DNA of 7,848 nt, taken from JBNLBT01 sp050303435 (GTDB lineage: Bacteria; Pseudomonadota; Gammaproteobacteria; Xanthomonadales; Marinicellaceae). The notes below the pieces were generated by a model. It was not told the origin of the DNA. It searched no databases and saw only the letters and a program-made list of their open reading frames with translations. The stretch lies in NCBI GenBank assembly GCA_050303435.1, contig JBNLBT010000137.1, forward strand, positions 1-7,848, written 5' to 3'. The translations under genes were made by a program, and so were the position numbers. Of this stretch, positions 1-7,500 are shown piece by piece; position 1 is the stretch's first letter; each line of letters starts with the position of its first letter.

Positions 1-412
1 CACGCATGGCGATCTGCGCCAGGGACTCCTCACCGGTCACGTACAGAGGCTCTATGGCGTTGCGCATGCTCACCATGGCCTGCAACAACAGCGTGGATTT
101 GCCGATGCCGGGATCGCCGCCCAGCAAAATCACTGAACCGGGCACAATGCCACCGCCCAGCACCCGGTCCAGTTCACCGACGCCCGATGCGGTGCGCTGC
201 TGTTGTTCGGCTTGCACGTCCTTGAGTTTGCAAATGCCCGCCTCACCGGCGTAATTGGCAAAGCGCGAAGATTTGCCACCCGTCACAGCGCTCGGCGCCA
301 GGCGCACTTCTTCGATGCTGTTCCAGGCTTCACAGGCATGGCACTGTCCCGACCATTTGCTGCTGACCTGACCGCATTCACTGCACACAAAAGATGATTT
401 AACTTTGGCCAC
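1..412 (-). CDS. radA: DNA repair protein RadA (Sms), N-terminal part, cut by window edge
   Basis: RadA is a RecA-like ATPase that drives branch migration of recombination intermediates and helps process stalled forks in the cytoplasm. Translating the minus strand from a GTG at 412-410 gives 137 codons before the window ends, roughly the first third of a protein that is usually about 450 residues. Visible are the N-terminal C4 zinc finger (Cys10, Cys13, Cys24, Cys27, spacing CX2C-X10-CX2C), the linker leading to the RecA fold, a Walker A motif GGDPGIGKST at residues 98-107, and the family motif YVTGEES at 124-130. The GTG start is chosen because it gives the typical N-terminus MAKVKSSFVC; a loose G-rich Shine-Dalgarno lies just upstream. 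The start lies 14 bases inside the end of the preceding acetyltransferase gene, so translation is probably coupled. Family identification is near certain; the C-terminal Lon-like domain lies outside the window. Confidence 0.95.
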   Translation of the reverse strand, partial: MAKVKSSFVCSECGQVSSKWSGQCHACEAWNSIEEVRLAPSAVTGGKSSRFANYAGEAGICKLKDVQAEQQQRTASGVGELDRVLGGGIVPGSVILLGGDPGIGKSTLLLQAMVSMRNAIEPLYVTGEESLAQIAMR

Positions 413-917
413 AGTCCACCCCCGCCTGCAAGTCAAGCAACATCCACACCGGGCAACCGAAATGCCCGGTCTCGCCGAGGCGATGATCGATGCGTTTAAA
501 GCCAAATTTGCGGTACAGCTTCTGCGCCTGCAGCATGTCGGGCAGGGTTTCCAGATACAGCTGCTGATACCCCATTTCACGCGCCGCGTCCAGGCAGTGC
601 TGCAACAACCGGGCACCCAGTCCCTGGCCCCGCAACGCCGGATCAAAATACATTTTACGCAATTCAGCCACACCGGCCTCACCGCCCAGCAGTCGACCAA
701 TGCCGGCCGCGCCCAGCACCCGGCCGCCCTGCTCCACAACGAAATAACGGTGACCCGGCTTGTTGTAGGCGCTGTACATGTCGAGGGTTTCCGCGTCGGC
801 GCCGGCGTAACCATCGCCGCAGGCGTTGAATTCCAGCAGGGTGTGCTGCACCAGGTGCTGCACCGCCGCGTTGTCTTCAGGGCGGATGTCGCGGATGCAG
901 GTCTCGGTCGCATTCAT
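399..917 (-). CDS. GNAT family N-acetyltransferase
   Basis: This is a 172-residue single-domain acetyltransferase of the Gcn5-related (GNAT) fold, which transfers acetyl from acetyl-CoA to an amine; the substrate cannot be told from sequence. The acetyl-CoA pyrophosphate-binding motif A is clear: a beta strand ELRKMYFDP at 85-93 followed by the loop RGQGLG at 96-101 and the helix after it. Motif B follows with YLETLPDMLQAQKLYRKFGF at 121-140, where the Tyr in LYRKFGF is in the usual position of the GNAT general acid. Length fits a complete single-domain enzyme. The ATG at 917-915 lies 4 bases after the thiI stop and is preceded by AGGAGGA, so the start is well supported. The 3' end overlaps the radA start. 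Its place between thiI and radA suggests co-transcription but does not reveal the substrate. Confidence 0.9.
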   Translation of the reverse strand: MNATETCIRDIRPEDNAAVQHLVQHTLLEFNACGDGYAGADAETLDMYSAYNKPGHRYFVVEQGGRVLGAAGIGRLLGGEAGVAELRKMYFDPALRGQGLGARLLQHCLDAAREMGYQQLYLETLPDMLQAQKLYRKFGFKRIDHRLGETGHFGCPVWMLLDLQAGVDCGQS

Positions 918-921
918 CGCA

Positions 922-2154
922 TCAATCCTCCTGCATCAGACGCCCAAATTCGAAGGTCAGGGTTTGCCCCTCAGCCAGCGTGTCTTCGATCAGACGCGGG
1001 TATTCATCCAGGTGCGTTTCTTCCAGACGCGCCAGCACCTCCGGCCTGGATCGGGTCTTGGGATTTTTGCTGATCAGGGCGCAGCAATCTTTGTAGGGTT
1101 CGGCGCACACTTCAAACAGCCCGAGTTGTTCCGACAGGCGAATGATTTCATCTTTATTGTAGGTCAACAGCGGTCGCAACACGGCCGTTGGGACCGATGC
1201 ATTCATGCTGATGATGTTTTCCAGGGTCTGTGAGGCCACTTGCGCCAGATTGTCGCCGGTGATCAGCGCCTGGGCATGGATGCGCTGCATCAATTCACTG
1301 GCACAGCGCGCCATGAAGCGGCGAAACAGCATGAGATCGTAGTCCAGGGATTTTTCCAGCAAGGCCATGTCAAAATGCGTGTACGGCAGCACGTGCAATC
1401 GGGTCCGCCCCAACGTTTCACTGAGTGTTTGCACAATGCGGCAGACTTTGTAGGACTGCAATTGGTCGCTGCGCAGGTGGCTGGCGGAGAAGTGCACGAA
1501 ATCCACATGACAGCCGCGCTTGGCCATCAGCCAGGCCGCCACCGGCGAGTCGAAACCGCCTGACAACAGACACATCACCCGCCCCGACGCGTTGAGTGGC
1601 AGGCCGCCGACCCCGTCGATTCGATCGGTGTGCAACGCAATGCCCAGGGACGACACGTCCAGATAAAAACAATGATCGGGATGTTTCAAATCCACCCGTT
1701 CAAACTCGGTGTTTTGCAGCACCAGGGCACCCAAATGACGCGCCAGATCGTTGGAGCGCATGCGAAAATTTTTGTCGCTGCGGCGCGCACGGATGGCAAA
1801 AGTGGCCGATGCGCTGTGGCAGGCGCGTGCCAACTTTAACAACTGCGCTTCCACAGGCGACAAATCCGCGTCGGCCTGCAAAAAACGGTGCTCGGATTCT
1901 TCAAACCAGTGAATTTTTCCCAACCAGGCGATGCCGGGCAAACGTTGCAGCTGCGTCACCGCCAAATCGACCGTGGTTTCGTCCGCCGAGTGCACGTCGA
2001 TGTAAATGCGGTCGTGAATGGAGCGCACGGCCCAGTCGTGCCCATGCGCCTGCAACAGCGCCTGAATGTTGCGTTTGAGATGACGCACAAATTGTGGCCG
2101 GTTTTTGCCTTTCAATGCCAATTCGGCAAAATGGACAACGATCTGCATTTTCAT
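922..2154 (-). CDS. thiI: tRNA 4-thiouridine sulfurtransferase ThiI, short form without rhodanese domain
   Basis: ThiI adenylates U8 of tRNA and places sulfur there to form 4-thiouridine; in many bacteria it also helps supply sulfur for the thiamine thiazole. Counted from the ATG at 2154 (410 residues), an N-terminal ferredoxin-like/THUMP tRNA-binding region covers about residues 1-175 and begins with the family-typical HFAELALKGKNR. A PP-loop ATP pyrophosphatase domain follows with the signature SGGFDSP at 198-204 and the conserved TGDNLAQVASQTLENI at 299-314. A Cys-Cys pair at 357-358, in KDCCALISKNP, aligns with the region of E. coli Cys344. The protein ends soon after; the C-terminal rhodanese domain that carries the persulfide Cys in the E. 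coli type (482 residues) is absent. A TTG at 2160 would add two residues, and the ATG at 2148 would remove two; the ATG at 2154 is preferred only by codon type, because no good Shine-Dalgarno is visible. It is the first gene of the thiI-GNAT-radA run. Confidence 0.93.
   Translation of the reverse strand: MKMQIVVHFAELALKGKNRPQFVRHLKRNIQALLQAHGHDWAVRSIHDRIYIDVHSADETTVDLAVTQLQRLPGIAWLGKIHWFEESEHRFLQADADLSPVEAQLLKLARACHSASATFAIRARRSDKNFRMRSNDLARHLGALVLQNTEFERVDLKHPDHCFYLDVSSLGIALHTDRIDGVGGLPLNASGRVMCLLSGGFDSPVAAWLMAKRGCHVDFVHFSASHLRSDQLQSYKVCRIVQTLSETLGRTRLHVLPYTHFDMALLEKSLDYDLMLFRRFMARCASELMQRIHAQALITGDNLAQVASQTLENIISMNASVPTAVLRPLLTYNKDEIIRLSEQLGLFEVCAEPYKDCCALISKNPKTRSRPEVLARLEETHLDEYPRLIEDTLAEGQTLTFEFGRLMQED
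926..932 (-). promoter_or_regulatory. Shine-Dalgarno site of the GNAT gene
   Basis: The minus strand reads AGGAGGA here, inside the last codons of thiI, about 8 bases before the ATG at 917. It supports that start and suggests translational coupling between thiI and the acetyltransferase. Confidence 0.7.
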
Positions 2155-2180
2155 GGTCAATGCACGGGATAAAAGCCGTT

Positions 2181-2209
2181 ATTCTAAACTGAGCGGAGGT
2201 CAATAAACA
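2181..2209 (-). promoter_or_regulatory. Candidate sigma-70 promoter for thiI
   Basis: On the minus strand, TAGAAT (2186-2181) matches five of six bases of a -10 box. A 17-base spacer separates it from TGTTTA (2209-2204), a poor -35 box. A better -35-like word, TTGACC (2203-2198), is only 11 bases away and so cannot pair with this -10. Transcription would start near 2174 and give a leader of about 20 bases. Its position just after the terminator and before thiI supports a promoter somewhere here, but the exact boxes are uncertain. Confidence 0.35.
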
Positions 2210-2220
2210 CCGCTCCGGGT

Positions 2221-2275
2221 AAAAAAACCCCGCCGGCGTGGACTCATTCGGACGATCCGGTCGCCGCAAGGGGTT
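2221..2275 (-). terminator. Rho-independent terminator after the C25 peptidase gene
   Basis: Read on the minus strand, AACCCC (2275-2270) pairs with GGGGTT (2231-2226), followed by an uninterrupted run of seven T (2227-2221, sharing its first bases with the stem end). Inside, GGCG pairs with CGCC, and CGGA/TCCG can form a further small hairpin, so the stem is branched rather than a simple loop. It lies about 90 to 144 bases after the peptidase stop codon and just before the thiI promoter region, as expected for a terminator that separates the two blocks. Confidence 0.6.
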
Positions 2276-2295
2276 GTCGATGTGAGATGCACCCG

Positions 2296-2329
2296 CCCCG
2301 GGCTGCGACTGCAGGTCTAAAGCCCGGGG
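2296..2329 (-). repeat. Strong GC-rich inverted repeat (hairpin) in the intergenic region
   Basis: CCCCGGGCT (2296-2304) and AGCCCGGGG (2321-2329) are perfect 9-base inverted repeats around a 16-base loop, within which GAC/GTC can form a further 3-base stem. No T-run follows on either strand, so it is not a classic terminator by itself. It may stabilise the 3' end of the peptidase mRNA or act together with the terminator downstream. It could also be a REP-like dispersed element, which only a genome search could show. Confidence 0.6.
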
Positions 2330-2343
2330 TCCGGTGGATGAAA

Positions 2344-2357
2344 TGCCAGCGCTGGCA
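2344..2357. repeat. Perfect 14-base palindrome
   Basis: TGCCAGCGCTGGCA is its own reverse complement and lies 8 to 21 bases after the peptidase stop codon. It could be a dimeric protein-binding site or a short stem at the mRNA 3' end, although a palindrome with no loop folds poorly as RNA. No regulator can be named from the sequence. Confidence 0.5.
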
Positions 2358-2364
2358 AATGGGT

Positions 2365-4596
2365 TTATTTCAAGGCCGGGTCGCCCAGAATGTTCCAGCC
2401 CAATATCACGTCGCGCATTTCCGGGTGCTGCGTGGCCAGTGCCTGCTTGCCAAGCAACACCGCTTCGCCCAACGTCAGGTCCTGCGCGGTGAAGCGCGAC
2501 AGGAATTCGCTGGCCAGCGCGCGTTCGGAATTGGCCTGAGTCAGGGTGCTGGCGCCAAGCACCGCCGCGGCGCCGCCCTGTCGATTGAGCATGAACGCGT
2601 GCGCCAGGGTGTTTTCCGTTGGCGAGACAAAATAAGTGTTCCAGCAGCCCCATTGACTGACAATGGTTGGCCGTTGCGCATTCAGCAGTGCGCTGGCGTT
2701 GTGGTTGCTGAACAGGCGCGAGAAGCTCCAGTCATTGGGGCCAGAGTGACCCACAAAATTGGTCAGCGACACGCCGTCGTTGATCGCGTGAATGATTTTC
2801 TGTCGCGCCTGACCGAGGCCGTCGACGTCAATAAATGCCTTGCGCGATTCACCGATGTTTTGCTGCCAGGCTTCCGGCAACAGCTGAATCATTGACTCAG
2901 CATCCTGTTCAAACGAATAGTTCTGCGCCGAATCAAACCCGTCGGCGGCGAACAAGGCGGTGCCGTCGTAATCGCGGTTTTCATAATCAAGGATCTTGTC
3001 CACCAGCGACTCAAGATCCTGGTCATTGCGCACCGGCAAGCGGCCCAGCGCCAGATCCGGCACATCATCGCCATCGATGTCTGCATATTTTGCATCCACC
3101 GGGGCGTATTGAATCAGATCATCCGTGGCGGCATACAGGGTGGGCAAATGGCTGATGCTGTTGGCGCCCAGGATGTTGTGATAATCGTAGGTGTCGCCGC
3201 CAACCAGCAACACGTGGTCGGTGGAACGCAAGGCCGCGGCGTCACGAATGTACGCGTGAATGGCCGCCGCATCGCGGGTGTAGTGGCTGTACTGTGCATA
3301 CACCTGCTCCACGTCAATGACATCAACCGTGCGTTGCAGATTGCGCAAATTGACCAGTCGCTGCAAGTCGGCGTTGATGAAATCGGGGTGTGCGATGATC
3401 AGGTATTGCGCTGAGCCGCTGTGAATGTCTTGCAGCACCGGCGGCAACGACAAGGCCGGCTGCTTCAGCGTGTCCACACGGGCCACATGAATGCGCGCGT
3501 TCGGCGCACCCATGAATGACAGGGTGCAATCGCTGGTATTCACCGGCAGACAGCCGCCGTCCAGTTGCATGAAATCCTGCCGGCTCAGCTGGCCGTTTAT
3601 GCCCTGCTGATAAATCCGATAAACGCCGTTGCTGGCATTGTTCAGGGTGAACAACAAAGCCGCATTGGCCGACAGTTTATCGGCTTCGGCCTGATCAAAT
3701 CCGTGGGCAAAGATCACGTCGTTGCCGCCACCGCTGATCGGCACATCGCCGCTGTCGTAGGTCAGAGCGCCGTCGATCATCTGATGCGACCGGGGATAGC
3801 TCAATTGCCAGGATTCAACGTGGATCAGATCCACCGACACGCCGTTGTCGTTGTTCAGACTCAAGCCGATTTGGTTGTCTCCTGCGTGCAATTGATTCAA
3901 TGGCAACGAGTAATTCAACTGACGCAATTGAACGCCATCGAACACATCGCGACCCAGCTGGGTGCCATTGAAATCAAGGGTCACGGCGTGGTCCGGTGAC
4001 TGCGGCAAATCGGTGCCGCCCCAGATCACCACCTCAAGTTCAGCGGCCTCATTGTTTAGATGCAGCGCACTGACCGGCACTTCCAGATCGCTGTGCACCG
4101 GCGCACCGGTGGTCAACAAACGCTGCGCGTACCAGGGATCGTTGCCCGGCGCACCGAAGCTGTAGTCACTGTTCGGCGCGAAAAATTCACGGTGACGGTA
4201 GTGCGTTTGTGGCAATTGCGAAGCGTCCAGAGGCGTTGACAAGCGCTCCGATTGCACGCCGCCATCGCCCAGCACCAATGCGTATACTGCGCCGCGCTGA
4301 TAGAAGCCATTCTCTGCTGTGGAGATGAATTCAATGGCGCTGTTGGCATCCAGCAGACTGCCGCTGTGTTCCACATCAATGGGCACTACGTTTCCGCGGT
4401 GCAGCAATTTCAGTTTGTTTGGGTTCAGACCGGTCAGATCGATGCCCTGATCCAGGACGTCCTGGATCTCAACCCGCTGAATGCCGGCTTCCTGAGCGGT
4501 GATCAACAACACCGCCTGCTCTTCTGCCATCGCCTGGAAACACATGGAGGCGCTCAACAGGCCCGTGGCCAAAGTGTGTCTGATGACCTTGTTCAT
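2365..4596 (-). CDS. Secreted gingipain-like cysteine peptidase (family C25)
   Basis: This 743-residue exported protein belongs to the peptidase C25 (gingipain) family, caspase-like cysteine proteases that usually act outside the cell. A signal peptide is clear: basic start NKVIRH, hydrophobic stretch, and an AMA cleavage site near residue 24. An N-terminal beta-rich region (about 25-390) contains the IQRVEIQDVLDQGIDLTGLNP-type segment (around 39-59) that often precedes C25 domains. The peptidase domain runs from about 397 (QYLIIAHPDF) to the C-terminus. It holds LLVGGD at 463-468, an EF-hand-like Asp loop ADIDGDDVPD at 505-514 followed by LALGRLPV, the probable catalytic His617 in NFVGHSGPNDW, and the probable catalytic Cys651 in SQWGCWNTYF. 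The end WNILGDPALK is typical of the family. The mature protein has only three cysteines (349, 357, 651), so 349 and 357 may form a disulfide. No type IX secretion C-terminal domain, transmembrane anchor or lipobox is visible. The ATG overlaps the upstream stop as ATGA and has a strong Shine-Dalgarno. Substrate unknown. Confidence 0.9.
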   Translation of the reverse strand: MNKVIRHTLATGLLSASMCFQAMAEEQAVLLITAQEAGIQRVEIQDVLDQGIDLTGLNPNKLKLLHRGNVVPIDVEHSGSLLDANSAIEFISTAENGFYQRGAVYALVLGDGGVQSERLSTPLDASQLPQTHYRHREFFAPNSDYSFGAPGNDPWYAQRLLTTGAPVHSDLEVPVSALHLNNEAAELEVVIWGGTDLPQSPDHAVTLDFNGTQLGRDVFDGVQLRQLNYSLPLNQLHAGDNQIGLSLNNDNGVSVDLIHVESWQLSYPRSHQMIDGALTYDSGDVPISGGGNDVIFAHGFDQAEADKLSANAALLFTLNNASNGVYRIYQQGINGQLSRQDFMQLDGGCLPVNTSDCTLSFMGAPNARIHVARVDTLKQPALSLPPVLQDIHSGSAQYLIIAHPDFINADLQRLVNLRNLQRTVDVIDVEQVYAQYSHYTRDAAAIHAYIRDAAALRSTDHVLLVGGDTYDYHNILGANSISHLPTLYAATDDLIQYAPVDAKYADIDGDDVPDLALGRLPVRNDQDLESLVDKILDYENRDYDGTALFAADGFDSAQNYSFEQDAESMIQLLPEAWQQNIGESRKAFIDVDGLGQARQKIIHAINDGVSLTNFVGHSGPNDWSFSRLFSNHNASALLNAQRPTIVSQWGCWNTYFVSPTENTLAHAFMLNRQGGAAAVLGASTLTQANSERALASEFLSRFTAQDLTLGEAVLLGKQALATQHPEMRDVILGWNILGDPALK

Positions 4597-7500
4597 TGCT
4601 CACCTCCGTTGTTGCGATCGGATGCCTTGAATTCATCGATCAGTTGATTCAGGCGTTGCGCCCGGTCGACGTCGCGTTGCGCGCGCTTGTGTTGTTGTTC
4701 CTGTCGCAGCGACGTCCAGTCAATGGGGTCGCTGGTTGTGGCACTGAATGCTGCGCCGTGTGTCTGGTTGGCAACAAACGGGCCGTGCGCCTGGCGTTGA
4801 CCGGTGATGTCCACATCCACAATCACCCACTCGTCCGCCATCACACCACGCACCACGTAGGCGTAGTTTTGGGTGCGGCTTGAGTAAATGCCGTGGGCTG
4901 GAATCAACTCGGCGTTGGCCAGGTGCCATTCACCGTTCATGCGGTAATACAGATCGAAACCGATGTTGCCGCTTTCTGTGGCAGTGCGCCATTCAATCAC
5001 GCTTGAACCCGTCGCCGCGTCGTGATCCACACGGAATGACTGCAGGGTGACCGGCGTGGTGACCGGTGGCATGTAGCCAAAGTCGGCGGTGGTGTTGGTG
5101 GCACCGCCGCTGACCGCCACGGCATAACCGGTGTCGTCCTGCGAGTTGTTGTCAATGCCGTTGTCACCGGCGTTCGGGCCGTCGGTGTGTTGCATGGTGG
5201 CCAACTCATTGAAGCGGTCATCCACTTCAACGAAATAGGTGCCGTCCGGCAATCCAGTGATCAGATAGTCGCCATTGACATCGGTCAAAGCGCTGGCCAC
5301 GATGTTGCCGTTGCCGTCGCGCAGCACAATGCGCACATTGCCGATGCCGTTGCCGCTTTCATCGGGTGTGCCGCCGCTGCCGTCGGTGAGCAGGCCGTTG
5401 CCGTCGTTGTCTTGCCAGACCGTGCCGCCGATGGCGTTGCTGGTGTTGCCAACAAAGCCGAAATCAACATCGCGGTTGACCCCGCCGGCTGCCAGAGTCA
5501 AGTCGACCACAGCGCTGGCATCACCGCCGCCGTCCGGATCAATGTTGTTGGTCCAGGCCGCCGCCGAGTTCGGCAGGGTGCTGGTGTCCACGGTGACTGT
5601 GTACGTGGCGGTGGGATCAAGACCCACGAACAGATAGGCGCCGTTTTCATCGGTGGCCATCGAATCAATCAGATTGCCCTGATCATCGAACAGGCGCACC
5701 GTCACGCCTTCCAGGCCCTGATCGCCGGCATCCTGCACACCGTTGGCATTGACGTCGTTGAAGATGAAATCACCAATCACACCGGCGCCGTTGCGCGGTG
5801 GCCGGTAGCCGAAATCCTGCAGCAGGTCATCGCCCAGCAATGGGTTGATCAGTGAAGTGCCGTCATTGCCACCATCTGGATCGGCGGTTTGCGTGTAGCC
5901 GTTCAGCACATTGGCCGTGTCTGTGACCACCACTGCATAGGCCGTGCCGATCGGCAGTCCCGGGAATTGATAGTTGCCGCTGCCGTCGGTCACCGCAGTG
6001 GCCACCGCGGTGTCGGGCACGTTGTCGGCGTTGGTGTCGCGCAGCAGGTGCAACGTGATGCCTGGAATGCCGGTGTCGCCAGCGTCCTGTGCGCCGTTGT
6101 TGTTGACATCCAGGAACACCGTGTCACCAATCACTGCATGACCCAGCGCGGGCGGCTGGTAACCAAAATCGGCGTACAGATTGGTGCCACCGGTGGTGTT
6201 CAGTGCCGGCACCGTGGTTTCGTTGTCGGGCGCGCCGACGCCGTCCGGATCACCGGTCTGCACATAGCCAGCCGGCACGGTGGCGGGCACAATGCGCACG
6301 CTGTGCACCGCGGTTTGATTCACACCGGTGAACAGATAGTGACCGGTGGCATCGGTGATGGCGGTGTCGATCACCAGACCCGAGGTGTCAACCAGCTGCA
6401 CGGTGACGCCCGGCAAGCCGATTTCATTGGGATCCTGTACACCGTCGCCGTCGGCATCCGACCACACGTAGTCACCGATGCTGCCTGGCAGAGCGGCGTA
6501 ACCAAAGTCCGCGGTCATGTGTTCTTCATTGGCCAGGGTCAGATCCACGCTTGAGGTGTGTGCTGTGCCGGTGCCGTCTTCATCGAAGGTTGGCGACAAT
6601 CCGGCCGGCGGGGTCAACACTGTGACCGTGTAACCGCTGGCCAGCGGCAAGTGATTGAACAGATAGCGGCCTTCATTGTCGGTCAGGGTGGTGACCGGCG
6701 CGCCGACGCCATTGCCCAGATCGACGCCCGCCGGCGGGGTCAACTGCACGGTCAGATTGGCCAGGCCGTCTTCATTGGCGTCCTGCACACCGTCGCCGTC
6801 CAGATCCAGCCACACGCGGTCGCCGATCACGCCCGGCGGGGCGAAACCAAAGTCGTTGCTGTCGTCATTGGAACCGGAAATCACGAACGCCGCTTCACCG
6901 GCCGTGTCGTCGGAGTTGTCTTCGGTGCCGTTGCCAAAGCCGGTGGCATCGGCCAGGCCGTCGTAGGTGCTCACGTATCCGGCGGGCAAACCGTTGATGG
7001 TCAGGCTGTAGGTCGGTTGACCGGCGCCAATGCCATTGAAATTGTCGTCCGCCAGCAGGTTGTTGAAGCGGTAGAAACCGGCCGCGTCGGTGACATCGGC
7101 CATGCTCACTGAATCGCCGTTCGGGTAGGTGATGGTCAACACCACAACGGCGCCCGGCAATCCCGGATCGCTGCCCACATCGCGCACACCGTTGTTGTTC
7201 AGATCAATGAACACCTGGTTGCCGATGGAAGCCACCGAACGGTAGAAACCAAAGTCCCCGGTGGTGTTATTGGTGCCACCGGAGAGGTTGACGGTGTAGC
7301 CGGCCAGCTGCGAGTTGTTGTCGCTGCCCTGGCTGGCGCCAACCGACATCCAATAGCCGGCCAACACATTGGTCACGTCGCTGATCACCACGGTGTAATC
7401 GCCATCCGGCAGACGACTGAATTGATAATTGCCGTCAACGTCGGTGAAGGTGCTGCCAACCACGTTGCCGTTGGCGTCCAGCAGATCAATGCTGACGCCC

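Noticed and set aside
405..1073. Plus-strand open frame of 222 codons
   Set aside because: It lies opposite the well-supported GNAT and thiI genes and has no family resemblance.
2235..2255. Weak likeness to a hammerhead ribozyme core (GAATGAGTCC on the minus strand)
   Set aside because: The required CTGATGA and GAAA core elements and the three helices are absent; the segment fits inside the terminator structure.
1901..2653. Minus-strand open frame of 250 codons spanning the peptidase end, the intergenic region and the thiI start
   Set aside because: It runs through a terminator and out of frame with two clear genes; its translation is low-complexity Arg/Gly/Ala sequence.
4536..4545. Cys19 in the peptidase leader as a possible lipoprotein lipobox
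   Set aside because: The residues before it (SASM) do not match a lipobox, and a good AMA signal peptidase I site follows five residues later.
4593..4596. A frameshift splitting one original gene into the B-repeat and peptidase genes
   Set aside because: The downstream gene starts with a proper Shine-Dalgarno, an ATG and a complete signal peptide, which indicates a genuine separate gene.
5187..7112. Three long plus-strand open frames in the same frame (5187-5855, 5889-6554, 6558-7112)
   Set aside because: They lie codon-for-codon opposite the B-repeat gene. They stay open because that gene rarely uses TTA, CTA or TCA codons, and their products are Val/Gly/His-rich with no recognisable domain.
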